17,911 nt of DNA. It comes from JBBEDS01 sp040881175 (GTDB lineage Bacteria > Patescibacteriota > Minisyncoccia > 2-02-FULL-40-12 > IGHO2-01-FULL-4-A). The stretch is taken from contig JBBEDS010000020.1 in the NCBI GenBank assembly GCA_040881175.1, forward strand, positions 1-17,911, written 5' to 3'. Position numbers and translations under genes: made by a program. This document shows positions 6,958 through 14,447 of this stretch, piece after piece. Position 1 is the first letter of the stretch. Each line of letters starts with the position of its first letter. Below the pieces are notes generated by a model. It saw only the letters and a program-made list of their open reading frames with translations. It was not told the DNA's origin and searched no databases.

Positions 6958-7362
6958 ATGGCTCAACCAAAGAAGATTTTTGTAATCTGTCCCGTGAGAA
7001 ACGCGGAGCCGGATATTCAAGAAAAAATCTCTGAGTATGTTGCCAACCTGGAAGCGGAAGGCCACGAGGTATATTGGCCCGCCAGAGATACCGAGCAGCA
7101 AGACCCGACTGGCGGATTACAGATTTGCAGGGCAAACTTTCGCGAGATCATGGAGGCGAACGAGATCCATATCTGGTATGATGAAACTAGCGGCGGATCA
7201 AAATTTGATCTGGGCGGCGTATTCATGCTTGTGGAGATGCTCCGCTGGCACAAGCGCATCGTCATAATCAACGAGAAGGAAGCCGCAGAGAAAGATCGGG
7301 GTTTGCCGAAGAGTCATTTCCAAGTATCTCAATATCTTGTCAGGAAGACCTGCAAAAACTAG
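6958..7362 (+). CDS. Stand-alone nucleoside 2-deoxyribosyltransferase-like protein
   Basis: The 134-residue product begins with a strand KKIFVICPVRNA (5-16), a helix, then GHEVYWPARDTEQQDPTGG (35-53), helix NFREIMEANEIHIWYDE (60-76) and SGGSKFDLGGVFML (78-91). It ends with a strand RIVIINE. This is the order of elements in the nucleoside 2-deoxyribosyltransferase/DNPH1-like superfamily, whose members cleave or exchange N-glycosidic bonds of (deoxy)nucleosides or nucleotides. The position usually occupied by the catalytic Glu in the G(T/S)xxELG motif seems to hold Asp84 (GSKFDLG). It may therefore be an altered enzyme, use a different substrate, or be inactive. It immediately follows the fusion gene carrying a related domain, suggesting a joint function. 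A terminator follows the stop codon directly. Confidence 0.75.
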   Translation: MAQPKKIFVICPVRNAEPDIQEKISEYVANLEAEGHEVYWPARDTEQQDPTGGLQICRANFREIMEANEIHIWYDETSGGSKFDLGGVFMLVEMLRWHKRIVIINEKEAAEKDRGLPKSHFQVSQYLVRKTCKN

Positions 7363-7384
7363 CCCCAAATTTTGGGGTTCTTTT
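7361..7384 (+). terminator. Intrinsic terminator after the deoxyribosyltransferase-like gene
   Basis: CCCCAA (7363-7368) pairs with TTGGGG (7372-7377) around a 3-base loop, followed by TTCTTTT. The stem is short and the T run is interrupted once, so termination may be partial. Confidence 0.7.
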
Positions 7385-7394
7385 ATGAAAAAAT

Positions 7395-7697
7395 ATGAAA
7401 TACAATAAGTTAGTCAGGGATAAAATCCCGGAAATAATTAAAGAGAAAGGAGAGGAGGTTGTGTTCCACGTTGCGCACGACAAGGAGTACTGGCAAAAAC
7501 TCAAAGAAAAGCTGCAGGAAGAGGCAGCTGAATTTAATAAGGAAGATAACATTGAGGAGTTCGCTGACCTGCTTGAGGTTATCGATGCCATAAAAGAATA
7601 CAAAAACTTTGGCGACAAAGAGGTGGAAGACATTAAAAAAGAGAAAGCAGATAAAAAAGGAAAGTTCAAAAACAGAATAATTCTCGACGAGTCATAA
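7395..7697 (+). CDS. MazG-like / phosphoribosyl-ATP pyrophosphohydrolase-like NTP pyrophosphohydrolase
   Basis: A 100-residue all-alpha protein starting KYNKLVRDKIPEII, the signature opening of a small MazG-related group (COG4997-like). The metal-binding acids of the all-alpha NTP pyrophosphatase fold are E42-E43-x-x-E46 (QEEAAEF) and E55-x-x-D58 (EEFADLLEVIDAI). Members hydrolyse (d)NTPs or phosphoribosyl-ATP to monophosphate and pyrophosphate. The histidine-pathway enzyme is unlikely because no other his genes are nearby, so a nucleotide house-cleaning role is the better inference. There is no Shine-Dalgarno. The gene lies just after a weak terminator, so read-through from the cluster upstream is possible. 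The Lys/Glu-rich C-terminus (KEVEDIKKEKADKKGKFKN) is typical. Confidence 0.85.
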   Translation: MKYNKLVRDKIPEIIKEKGEEVVFHVAHDKEYWQKLKEKLQEEAAEFNKEDNIEEFADLLEVIDAIKEYKNFGDKEVEDIKKEKADKKGKFKNRIILDES

Positions 7698-7700
7698 ATT

Positions 7701-8069
7701 ATGCAATTCAAACCGCCAAAAGACAACGAAAGATACAAGTGGACCAATCACGTCAAAGAAAAGATGATGTATTACGGAATCTCGGAGAGTCTGATCAAAA
7801 GAATCATCAGATTTCCCGGCAGAATAGAGGAGGGTATAGCTCCAGAGACTGTTGCCGTGATGCAGCCGACAAGTAATAAGAAGAAACCACAGGAAGTCTG
7901 GGTCATGTATCAGGATATTTTAAGTAGGCCATCTGCTGAAAATAAGGCAATCATGACTCAACCGAAAAGACGGGTCATTTCCGCTTGGCGATACCCCGGC
8001 GTGAGTCCTATTGGCAAAAAAATCCCTATCCCGGATGAAATTTTGCAAGAGCTCGAAAATGTAATATGA
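7701..8069 (+). CDS. Small conserved-looking protein of unknown function, DUF4258-like
   Basis: I do not recognise this 122-residue protein with certainty. Its outline recalls DUF4258/BrnT-like small proteins. A His-bearing first helix (WTNHVKEKMMYYGIS, 14-28) is followed by a helix-to-strand IKRIIRFPGRIEEG (32-45), a strand EVWVMYQDIL (65-74) and a final strand RRVISAWRYPG (90-100). Such folds include RelE-like toxins and unrelated housekeeping proteins. No antitoxin-like partner is next to it: the neighbours are the MazG-like gene (3 bases upstream) and the cyclophilin gene. It is the only gene here ending in TGA, and that TGA is in frame with the cyclophilin ATG with no other stop between. 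Start ATG follows TAA-ATT without a Shine-Dalgarno. Confidence 0.6.
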   Translation: MQFKPPKDNERYKWTNHVKEKMMYYGISESLIKRIIRFPGRIEEGIAPETVAVMQPTSNKKKPQEVWVMYQDILSRPSAENKAIMTQPKRRVISAWRYPGVSPIGKKIPIPDEILQELENVI

Positions 8070-8093
8070 TGGAAAGCAATAAAACCCAAACCT

Positions 8094-8795
8094 ATGAAAA
8101 TATCAATTTTACCATTCCTAATTGTAATAGTTATCGGAGTAGCCCTCGGTGGCTATTTCCTTTTAAAAGATAAAGGCGAAGCCTTGAATATAGACTCATA
8201 TGATTCAAGCGCCACCGCAACCCCAACTATGAGCGAACAAGACAATAACCAAGCAGACTTAGAGAATGTAGAGGTCGTGACAGTAACCATGAAGACCTCT
8301 AAAGGCGACATCAAGCTGGGCCTGATACCGAAGATAGCGCCAAAGACCGTCGCTAATTTTGTTAATTTAGCTGAAAAAGGCTTTTACGACGGAACTAAAT
8401 TCCACAGAGTGATTGATGACTTTATGATCCAGGGAGGCGATCCATTGTCCAAGACCGATGACCCGAGAGTCGGTTCGGGCGGTCCCGGATATACTTTCGA
8501 GGATGAAATTAATCCCAAGTCCCTAGGATTATCCGATGAGGCGATAGCGGAGCTTGAAGGCCTTGGATACAAATATAACTATGAATTGGAGTCTTTGCCG
8601 GTAACCCCCGGAGTGATAGCCATGGCTAACGCCGGCCCTAATACTAACGGTAGCCAATTCTTCATAGTCACCACCAAACCACAGACGCATCTTTACGGAC
8701 GACATACCGTATTCGGCGGTGTGCTTGATGGCATGGATATAGTTTTAAATATCGAGCAGGGAGATGTAATAGAGAAAGTGACCGTGGAGAAATAA
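8094..8795 (+). CDS. Membrane-anchored cyclophilin-type peptidyl-prolyl cis-trans isomerase
   Basis: The 233-residue product begins with a hydrophobic segment (about 4-24, LPFLIVIVIGVALGGYFLL) without a cysteine for lipid attachment. It is probably an N-terminal anchor or uncleaved signal, putting the enzyme outside the membrane. A Ser/Thr/Asp-rich linker (35-60) follows. The cyclophilin domain covers about 63-232: TSKGDIKLGL, the catalytic FHRVI (103-107, R105), FMIQGGDP (110-117, Q113), MANAGPNTNGSQFFI (177-191) and HTVFGGV (204-210). The loop of about 30 residues before TPGVIAMANAG (141-170) is longer than in minimal cyclophilins. The segment aligned with the usual drug-binding Trp reads THLYGRH, so that Trp is missing, as in many bacterial enzymes. 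It likely assists folding of exported proteins. Its stop overlaps the next start (TAATG). Confidence 0.93.
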   Translation: MKISILPFLIVIVIGVALGGYFLLKDKGEALNIDSYDSSATATPTMSEQDNNQADLENVEVVTVTMKTSKGDIKLGLIPKIAPKTVANFVNLAEKGFYDGTKFHRVIDDFMIQGGDPLSKTDDPRVGSGGPGYTFEDEINPKSLGLSDEAIAELEGLGYKYNYELESLPVTPGVIAMANAGPNTNGSQFFIVTTKPQTHLYGRHTVFGGVLDGMDIVLNIEQGDVIEKVTVEK

Positions 8796-9502
8796 TGGCA
8801 TATATCAAGACTTCAAAACCACTAAAGATATCTCGAGCCAATCTTCAGCTAATGGTAGATTGCCCAAGATGTTTTTGGCTTTACAAGAATAAGGGCATTC
8901 GCCGGCCCGCAGGGTATCCATACACACTCTCAATGGCCGTAGACCAGCTTCTAAAGGCTGAATTCGATGAGTACAGGGATCGAGGGGAGATGCACCCATC
9001 TTTGCTCGGTCAAGCTAATTTGGTAGAGGCTAAACTTTTCAGCGACAATGAGCTATTGAAGAAATGGCGAAATAACTTTAGCGGTTTAAGCTATCATGAC
9101 GAGGGTTTGGACGCGACGCTATTCGGTGCAGTCGATGACATGCTTGAAATGGGCGACGGCTCTCTGGCGGTAATAGACTACAAATCATCTGGAGCCAAGG
9201 AAGTTTCGGTTTACGATGACTACAAGAGGCAGATGGATGTATATACCCATATTCTTGAGCAGCTTGGCCACAAGACTGCACGCAAGGCATATTTCGTTTT
9301 CTACCAGGTAGACAAAGAGAACGGATTTAACGGTAGACTGCCTTTCAAGGGTATCGTTAAGGAAATTGACACGGACCCAAGCTATGTTCAGGAATTGTTC
9401 AACAAGGCTGTGGAGTTGGCAAGATCCGAGACTCCGCCTCCCGGAGATACGGAATGCGAACACTGCTCTTGGGCCGGTCATCATAAAGAATATTTAGGCT
9501 AA
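8795..9502 (+). CDS. PD-(D/E)XK nuclease, RecB/Cas4-like, with probable iron-sulfur cysteines
   Basis: The 235-residue product has the PD-(D/E)XK core: GAVDDML (111-117; D114 or D115), LAVIDYKSSG (124-133; D128-x-K130) and the QxxxY motif RQMDVYTHIL (145-154; Q146, Y150). Cysteine pairs flank the core: C23-PR-C26 at the N-terminus and C221-EH-C224 at the C-terminus. This is the arrangement that holds a 4Fe-4S cluster in Cas4, AddB and related RecB-family nucleases. Such enzymes act on DNA ends in repair, recombination or CRISPR adaptation. No CRISPR array or cas1/cas2 is present, so repair or uptake-related DNA processing is more likely. The ATG overlaps the cyclophilin stop by one base, preceded by GGAGA, and the stop overlaps the next gene in the same way, indicating coupled translation. 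Confidence 0.85.
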   Translation: MAYIKTSKPLKISRANLQLMVDCPRCFWLYKNKGIRRPAGYPYTLSMAVDQLLKAEFDEYRDRGEMHPSLLGQANLVEAKLFSDNELLKKWRNNFSGLSYHDEGLDATLFGAVDDMLEMGDGSLAVIDYKSSGAKEVSVYDDYKRQMDVYTHILEQLGHKTARKAYFVFYQVDKENGFNGRLPFKGIVKEIDTDPSYVQELFNKAVELARSETPPPGDTECEHCSWAGHHKEYLG

Positions 9503-10968
9503 TGGTAACGAAAAAAGACAAACCAAAGATAACCGGAGAGTTATTCTATAAATTCTTCCAATGCCCTCACTGGGTTTGGTATGACGTTTACGGCGACCAT
9601 AGTAAGAAGAAGGAGATTCCTCCTCTGATGGAGATGATATTTAAGAGTGGCTTAAGACACGAGAGGAGTGTAATCCAGTCCCGTAAGTTTGAGGAGATTA
9701 AGCCGGATTCATTCAAAGACCTGGACGAGGCATTCATGGCTACTATGGAATTGATGAAGCAGGGCAAGAATATCTACCATGGCGTTTTAATGCATGAAAA
9801 CTGGGTGGGTATCCCGGACCTGCTTGAGGCAAGGCCTGTGGAAAAAGGTATGAAATCTGTTCTCGGCGATCACTACTATGTCGTCTATGATGTTAAAAGC
9901 GGCAAAGAGATGAGAGACGAATACAAATTTCAGCTAGTATTCTACAGTTTGATCCTGGAAAGGCTGCAGGGTGTAAGGCCGAGAGACGCATATATCATAA
10001 ATGCTGACGGGGAAGAGAGGTCGTTCATGGTTGAGGATTTTATGGACTATTTCCAATTCACGCTTGATAAGATGGAAAAAGTATTGGAAGGGGAAAAGCC
10101 AGCCCCTTTTCTCAAGAGCGGTTGCAAGCAGTCTCCTTGGTATTCAATTTGTTTGGAGGAGTCTCAGGGTTGCAATGATATTTCTTTAATTTTCCGTCTC
10201 AGCCAGAATGACCAGCGCAGATTCTACGAGGTTGGCATCAGGACAGTCAAAGATCTGGCCGAGGCTAATGTAGATGAGCTTCATGCAAGATTGGAGGATT
10301 GGCCGTTCGACAAGATCACCCGCTTTCACAATCAGGCCCAGGTTCTGATGTCGCGAGAGCCGATGATATTGAAGAAGACAACATTCCCGGATGTTGAGAA
10401 CGAGATATATTTCGATATCGAATCAGACCCTACCGGTGATATTGATTATCTATTCGGAGTTTTGATCAAATCCAAAAAAGGTAAGGGTGAGAAAACTGAA
10501 TTTAAATACTTCTTAGCCAATGACAAAGGAGATGAAGAAAGACTGTGGCGTGAATTTCTGGACTACATAGAGTCATTGGAGAACTTTGTAATATACCACT
10601 ACTCTTCTTACGAGAGGCAGGTTTTTGACCGTTTAGGCCAAAGATACGGAGTCTCTTTAGAGCTGGAAGATAAGTTCAAGAGCAATACTATCGACCTGTA
10701 TATGATGCTTGGTAATGCCGCGGTCTTGCCGTTGTATTTCTATAGCTTAAAAGACGTAGCTAAATATCTTGGTTTCAAATGGGAGGCAGAAGATGCTGGC
10801 GGAGCTGAATCGGTTGTCTGGTATAACAAGTGGCTTGAGACAGGGGACAAGAAGCTGATTGATAAGATAATCAAATATAACGAAGACGACGTACGCGCCA
10901 CTCTGTTCATAAAAGAATGGCTGGAGACCCAGAAGCCGAGAACCAGCAGAGAGAAAATGCCGGAATAG
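9502..10968 (+). CDS. TM0106-family RecB-like nuclease with C-terminal RNase H-like exonuclease domain
   Basis: The 488-residue product resembles the TM0106 (COG2251) family. The N-terminal RecB-like domain (about 10-225) has GIPDLLEA (103-110; D106), VVYDVKSG (127-134; D130-x-K132) and QLVFY (144-148). C21 plus C208, C217 and C224 could bind an iron-sulfur cluster, as in Cas4 and AddB. A short helical linker (about 230-290, RFYEVGIRTVKDLAE) resembles helix-hairpin-helix-type linkers. The C-terminal DEDD/RNase H-like domain (about 300-480, YprB-like) has FDIESD (304-309; D305, E307), TIDLY (396-400; D398) and YNEDDVRATLF (459-469; D463). Both putative nuclease centres look intact. Stop and start with the previous gene overlap (TAATG), so the two are made together and may form a complex. 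Confidence 0.87.
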   Translation: MVTKKDKPKITGELFYKFFQCPHWVWYDVYGDHSKKKEIPPLMEMIFKSGLRHERSVIQSRKFEEIKPDSFKDLDEAFMATMELMKQGKNIYHGVLMHENWVGIPDLLEARPVEKGMKSVLGDHYYVVYDVKSGKEMRDEYKFQLVFYSLILERLQGVRPRDAYIINADGEERSFMVEDFMDYFQFTLDKMEKVLEGEKPAPFLKSGCKQSPWYSICLEESQGCNDISLIFRLSQNDQRRFYEVGIRTVKDLAEANVDELHARLEDWPFDKITRFHNQAQVLMSREPMILKKTTFPDVENEIYFDIESDPTGDIDYLFGVLIKSKKGKGEKTEFKYFLANDKGDEERLWREFLDYIESLENFVIYHYSSYERQVFDRLGQRYGVSLELEDKFKSNTIDLYMMLGNAAVLPLYFYSLKDVAKYLGFKWEAEDAGGAESVVWYNKWLETGDKKLIDKIIKYNEDDVRATLFIKEWLETQKPRTSREKMPE

Positions 10969-11012
10969 GCTAGGTTGATTTTTTTTGCCGTTTATTTTAC
11001 CATTGCTTTTCC

Positions 11013-12362
11013 ATGCATTCTAAATCAAAGTCATTAATCATAGTAATTGTTGCGATCCTACTCGCTTTTTTTGTTTACCCATCGGCCTTTGATAAGGGAG
11101 CCGATTTTTTAAACTCTAAATTAAAGCTCGAGGGAAAGAGCTATAAAATACCTCATTTCCCCCAGGTTCCAGAATTCCACCTAGGTTTGGATCTTTTGGG
11201 CGGTACTCACTTGGTATATCAAGCTGACCTGTCTCAAACTCAGGGTCAGAACTCTGACGACGCCATGGCCGGAGTCAGAGATGTAATCGAGCGTCGTGTT
11301 AACCTTTTTGGAGTTACCGAGCCTCTGGTCCAGATAGAGGGCAATGACCGTCTGGTTGTAGAACTGGCCGGTATTAGTGATGTTAACCAGGCTATTGAAC
11401 TTATCGGTCTGACTCCGTTCTTGGAATTTAAAGAATTGCGTCCTGAAGAAGAGGCTCAGGCGATACAGGACGCACAGGCGGCAGGCGAGAGGTTGGATGA
11501 GGACGCTATTTTCCAATCAACCGGTCTGACCGGTAAACACCTTGAGCGTTCTCAGCTGGTCTTTGATCCTACTACTTCTCAGCCGGAGGTATCTTTGAAT
11601 CTGAATAGCGAAGGCTCCGATCTTTTCGCAGAGATCACCAGGCGCAATCTGGGCCAGCCGGTTGCGATATATATCGATGGCGTTCCTATCAGCGCTCCGA
11701 CAGTTCAGGGTGAAATTACCAACGGTCAGGCTGTAATCAGCGGAGGATTTTCCGTTCAGGAAGCCAGAGAGTTAGCTAATCGTTTGAATGCCGGCGCTCT
11801 CCCCGTTCCTATCACTCTCATTTCCCAACAGACAATCGGTGCTTCTTTGGGGCAAGTTTCGCTGCAGCAATCATTAAAGGCTGGACTTTATGGACTACTT
11901 TTAGTTGCCATCTTTATGATCGTATTCTATCGCTTGCCAGGACTGGTCTCCGTAGTAGCTTTAATGATCTATGTGGCTATTGTATTGACGATATATAAGT
12001 TGATACCGATCACTTTGACTCTGGCTGGTATTGCCGGTTTCATCTTGTCGCTCGGCATTGCTGTCGATGCCAACGTTTTAATATTTGCCCGTATAAGAGA
12101 AGAGCTGAAAGCCGGCCGATCTTTGGCCCAGGCTTTCCATGACGGATTTCAACGAGCTTGGTTCTCTATAAGAGACAGTCATGTGACCACATTGCTGGGA
12201 ACACTTGTGCTATACATGTTCTCAAGCTCAATAGTTAAAGGTTTTGCTTTGACTCTTGGACTGGGAGTACTAGTCAGTTTGTTTACTGCCATTGTTGCTA
12301 CGCGTTCTTTCCTTAATTTATTCATAGGACCAAAGCTTGAAAAAAGACGCTGGCTTTTCTAA
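11013..12362 (+). CDS. secD: Protein translocase subunit SecD
   Basis: SecD works with SecF in the membrane, using the proton gradient to complete preprotein translocation from outside. The 449-residue protein has a first membrane helix (about 7-23), the conserved LGLDLLGGTHL (57-67) opening the large external domain, and P1-type features through about 275. Five more membrane helices follow from about 288. The conserved fourth-helix region is GIAVDANVLIFARIREEL (about 348-365), whose Asp is important for proton-driven function. The usual DANVTT-like motif reads IRDSHVTTL. ATG 11013 is chosen because it precedes the first helix directly; there is no Shine-Dalgarno. secF follows after 9 bases. 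No yajC is visible. Confidence 0.97.
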   Translation: MHSKSKSLIIVIVAILLAFFVYPSAFDKGADFLNSKLKLEGKSYKIPHFPQVPEFHLGLDLLGGTHLVYQADLSQTQGQNSDDAMAGVRDVIERRVNLFGVTEPLVQIEGNDRLVVELAGISDVNQAIELIGLTPFLEFKELRPEEEAQAIQDAQAAGERLDEDAIFQSTGLTGKHLERSQLVFDPTTSQPEVSLNLNSEGSDLFAEITRRNLGQPVAIYIDGVPISAPTVQGEITNGQAVISGGFSVQEARELANRLNAGALPVPITLISQQTIGASLGQVSLQQSLKAGLYGLLLVAIFMIVFYRLPGLVSVVALMIYVAIVLTIYKLIPITLTLAGIAGFILSLGIAVDANVLIFARIREELKAGRSLAQAFHDGFQRAWFSIRDSHVTTLLGTLVLYMFSSSIVKGFALTLGLGVLVSLFTAIVATRSFLNLFIGPKLEKRRWLF

Positions 12363-12371
12363 TTAATTATC

Positions 12372-13259
12372 ATGAAACCCGTATACAAAATATTCTTCTA
12401 TATATCGATGGCCCTTACGGTTATGGCTGTTGTCTTGGTGATTGTTTTTGGACTTCGCTTGGGCGTAGATTTCAAGGGCGGTTCGGTATTGGAAGTATCT
12501 TTTGATTCAGCACGCCCTTCAGTGCAGGAACTAAACGATACGGTCAGGGAGGTAGCAGGAGTGGGCGACGTCAATATTAGCCCGGCTGGTGATACTGGAG
12601 CCCTGCTGAGGATGGGGGAGATAGATGAAGAAACACACCAGGCTGTATTACAGGCAGTCTCTGCAAAATATGGAGAGATAACCGAGAATCGTTTCGATTC
12701 CGTCGGGCCGACTATAGGCAATGAACTTAGAGGCAAGAGTATCACCGCTATCATTGTTCTTCTTCTGGTTGTCATCATATATATAGCAATCGTATTCAGG
12801 AAGCTTTCCGGTGTCCTGTCTCCTTGGGCGATGGGCTTTGCTGCGATTGCCGCCCTGATACATGATGTTATCGTGCCGATCGGATTGTTCGCATATCTAG
12901 GTCATTACTTTGGAGTGGAGATAACGGCGGTGTTCGTTGCCGCGGCCCTGACGATTTTGGGCTACTCAATTGCAGACTCCGTTGTAATTTTTGACAGGGT
13001 TAGGGAGAACATCTTGCGCTTTGGAGTGAAAGATAAATTTGCCGAGGTAGTTCATAAAAGTGTATTGCAGACACTGGTCAGATCTATCAATACCACCCTC
13101 ACGACCCTGATACCTTTGGCCGCTATTTTCTTCTTTGGCGGAGATTCAATCAAATATTTTGCCTTAGCTTTGATGGTTGGAATATTCTCCGGATCTTATT
13201 CTTCAATTTTCATCGCCTCGCCGATCCTGGTCTGGTTAAGTGGTAGAAGGCATAGGTAA
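12372..13259 (+). CDS. secF: Protein translocase subunit SecF
   Basis: The 295-residue partner of SecD. Membrane helix 1 covers about 8-28, then comes LGVDFKGGSVLEVSF (30-44), the SecF form of the D1 motif. A small external domain extends to about 115 (DSVGPTIGNELRGKS). Five C-terminal membrane helices follow. The conserved segment LGYSIADSVVIFDRVREN holds the membrane Asp. RSINTTLTTLIPLAAIFFFGG and IFIASPILVWL complete the family pattern. The start overlaps no other gene. The TAA-TTAATTATC-ATG junction has no Shine-Dalgarno, which suggests translation coupled to secD. Confidence 0.97.
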   Translation: MKPVYKIFFYISMALTVMAVVLVIVFGLRLGVDFKGGSVLEVSFDSARPSVQELNDTVREVAGVGDVNISPAGDTGALLRMGEIDEETHQAVLQAVSAKYGEITENRFDSVGPTIGNELRGKSITAIIVLLLVVIIYIAIVFRKLSGVLSPWAMGFAAIAALIHDVIVPIGLFAYLGHYFGVEITAVFVAAALTILGYSIADSVVIFDRVRENILRFGVKDKFAEVVHKSVLQTLVRSINTTLTTLIPLAAIFFFGGDSIKYFALALMVGIFSGSYSSIFIASPILVWLSGRRHR

Positions 13260-13275
13260 TTACGGGGCCTAGATG

Positions 13276-13302
13276 TTGACTTATTCCCTCCTCTATGATA
13301 AT
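13276..13302 (+). promoter_or_regulatory. Candidate promoter for the sigma4/HARE-HTH gene
   Basis: TTGACT (13276-13281, 5 of 6) and GATAAT (13297-13302, 5 of 6) are separated by 15 bases, slightly short of optimum. Transcription would start near 13309, leaving about 10 bases before ATG 13320 and no Shine-Dalgarno. Confidence 0.45.
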
Positions 13303-13319
13303 CTTTTTTACATAAAATC

Positions 13320-14375
13320 ATGACTAATTTGACCAATACAGTTAAAGGAGTAGTCACACAACTTTTGGGAGTTCTAACTCCAAGAAATAGAGATGCAGTA
13401 TCTCGACGTTTCGGCTTGAAGACCGGGAAAAAAGAAACCCTGGAGTCAATCGGCAAGGGATACGGCATTACGCGCGAAAGAGTCAGGCAGATAGAAGAAG
13501 CCTCTTTGAGACAGATCAAGGAACAGTTTAATTCAGGACTCGGTACAAAAGTTAAGCCCTTCGTTAATCTGGCAGAGAACATTCTAGACCAGGCCGGAGG
13601 CGTTATCAGAGAAGATCATCTTTTTGAAAAATTCTCAGGCAATTCAAAGAACAGCCCGGCTAATGCCGCTCTGATATTTTTCCTTACTCTCGATAAAAAA
13701 TTCCAAAGATTTTCCGAGACTAATGATTTCTATACATTCTGGAGCCTTTCAAGCCAGCACGCCGACTCTTTCAAGAAATCGATTTCAGCTTTTGTATCCT
13801 CATTGGATAAAAAAGCAACACCGATAGCCGAGACTACCGTTGCCGACTTTTATCAAAAGTCAGGAGCTTCACTGAAGTACACTTCAGTAGCTTCCGTCAT
13901 GTCTTACCTTTCAATTTCTAAAAATATTTCCAAAAACACTTTCGGTCAGGTTGGGTTGACCAGCTGGCCGGAGATCAAACCCAGAGGCGTTAAAGATAAG
14001 GCATTCTTAGTTCTAAAGAGAGACGGTACGCCCAAACACTTCAGAGATATTACTAAGATGATAAATGAAGCCAGTTTCTCAAGCCGCAAAGCGAATGCCC
14101 AGACGGTCCACAACGAGCTCATCAAAGACGGGAGATTCGTATTGGTTGGCCGCGGCATGTACGGATTGTCTGAATGGGGCTTGAAGGCCGGTACGGTTAA
14201 AGACGTTTTGGTTGACCTTTTGAAAACAGCCAACGAGCCGCTGCATAAGGATGATATTGTCGCCAGCGTGCTTTCCCACAGATTGGTCAAAGAAAACACA
14301 ATACTTTTGAATCTTCAGGATCCGGATACTTTTGAAAAGAGAGACGACGGTAAATATTCTCTGCGCGAAGCCTAA
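13320..14375 (+). CDS. Sigma-region-4-like HTH protein with C-terminal HARE-HTH domain
   Basis: The 351-residue product starts with a region like sigma-70 region 4. LTPRNRDAVSRRFGL (19-33) is followed by TLESIGKGYGITRERVRQIE (40-59), the helix-turn-helix that in sigma factors contacts the -35 element. There is no region 2 or 3, so it cannot be an ordinary sigma factor by itself. The middle (about 75-215) is helical and unassigned. A HARE-HTH-type winged helix (about 223-287) contains DKAFLVLKRDGTPKHFRDI and GRGMYGLSEWG. HARE-HTH occurs in the delta subunit RpoE of Firmicutes RNA polymerase and in DNA-modification-linked proteins. A second, shorter winged-helix-like segment (about 290-351, VLVDLLKTANEPLHKDDIVA, then DDGKYSL) may repeat it. 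A role at RNA polymerase or promoters is inferred. Its own promoter and a following palindrome suggest a single-gene unit. Confidence 0.83.
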   Translation: MTNLTNTVKGVVTQLLGVLTPRNRDAVSRRFGLKTGKKETLESIGKGYGITRERVRQIEEASLRQIKEQFNSGLGTKVKPFVNLAENILDQAGGVIREDHLFEKFSGNSKNSPANAALIFFLTLDKKFQRFSETNDFYTFWSLSSQHADSFKKSISAFVSSLDKKATPIAETTVADFYQKSGASLKYTSVASVMSYLSISKNISKNTFGQVGLTSWPEIKPRGVKDKAFLVLKRDGTPKHFRDITKMINEASFSSRKANAQTVHNELIKDGRFVLVGRGMYGLSEWGLKAGTVKDVLVDLLKTANEPLHKDDIVASVLSHRLVKENTILLNLQDPDTFEKRDDGKYSLREA

Positions 14376-14379
14376 GGCT

Positions 14380-14447
14380 AGTTTCTAGTCGCCAGTTTGT
14401 AGTTGTCATTGTTGCATAACTAGAACTAAGACTAAAAACTAGAAACT
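14380..14447 (+). repeat. Long imperfect palindrome between the HARE-HTH gene and the membrane protein gene
   Basis: AGTTTCTAGT (14380-14389) is a perfect inverse of ACTAGAAACT (14438-14447). Inside it, shorter matches (AGT..., AGTT/AACT) continue the pairing toward the centre near 14413, so the whole 68 bases can fold into one interrupted hairpin. CTAG occurs four times. T-rich sequence follows (CTCTTTCTTGTTTTTAG), so it might work as a terminator, although the outer stem is AT-rich. It could also be a copy of a dispersed palindromic element. Confidence 0.6.

Noticed and set aside
7395..8069. Toxin-antitoxin pair (MazG-like gene plus small DUF4258-like gene)
   Set aside because: The first gene is a pyrophosphohydrolase of the MazG type, not a MazE/MazF protein, and neither gene looks like an antitoxin.
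8795..10968. CRISPR-Cas locus (two Cas4-like nucleases)
   Set aside because: There is no array of regular repeats and no cas1, cas2 or effector gene; the nucleases fit general RecB-family and TM0106-family enzymes better.
10975..11003. Promoter before secD (TTGATT, 17 bases, TACCAT)
   Set aside because: The -10 match is only 4 of 6 and lies in T-rich sequence where chance matches are common; secD may be read from upstream.
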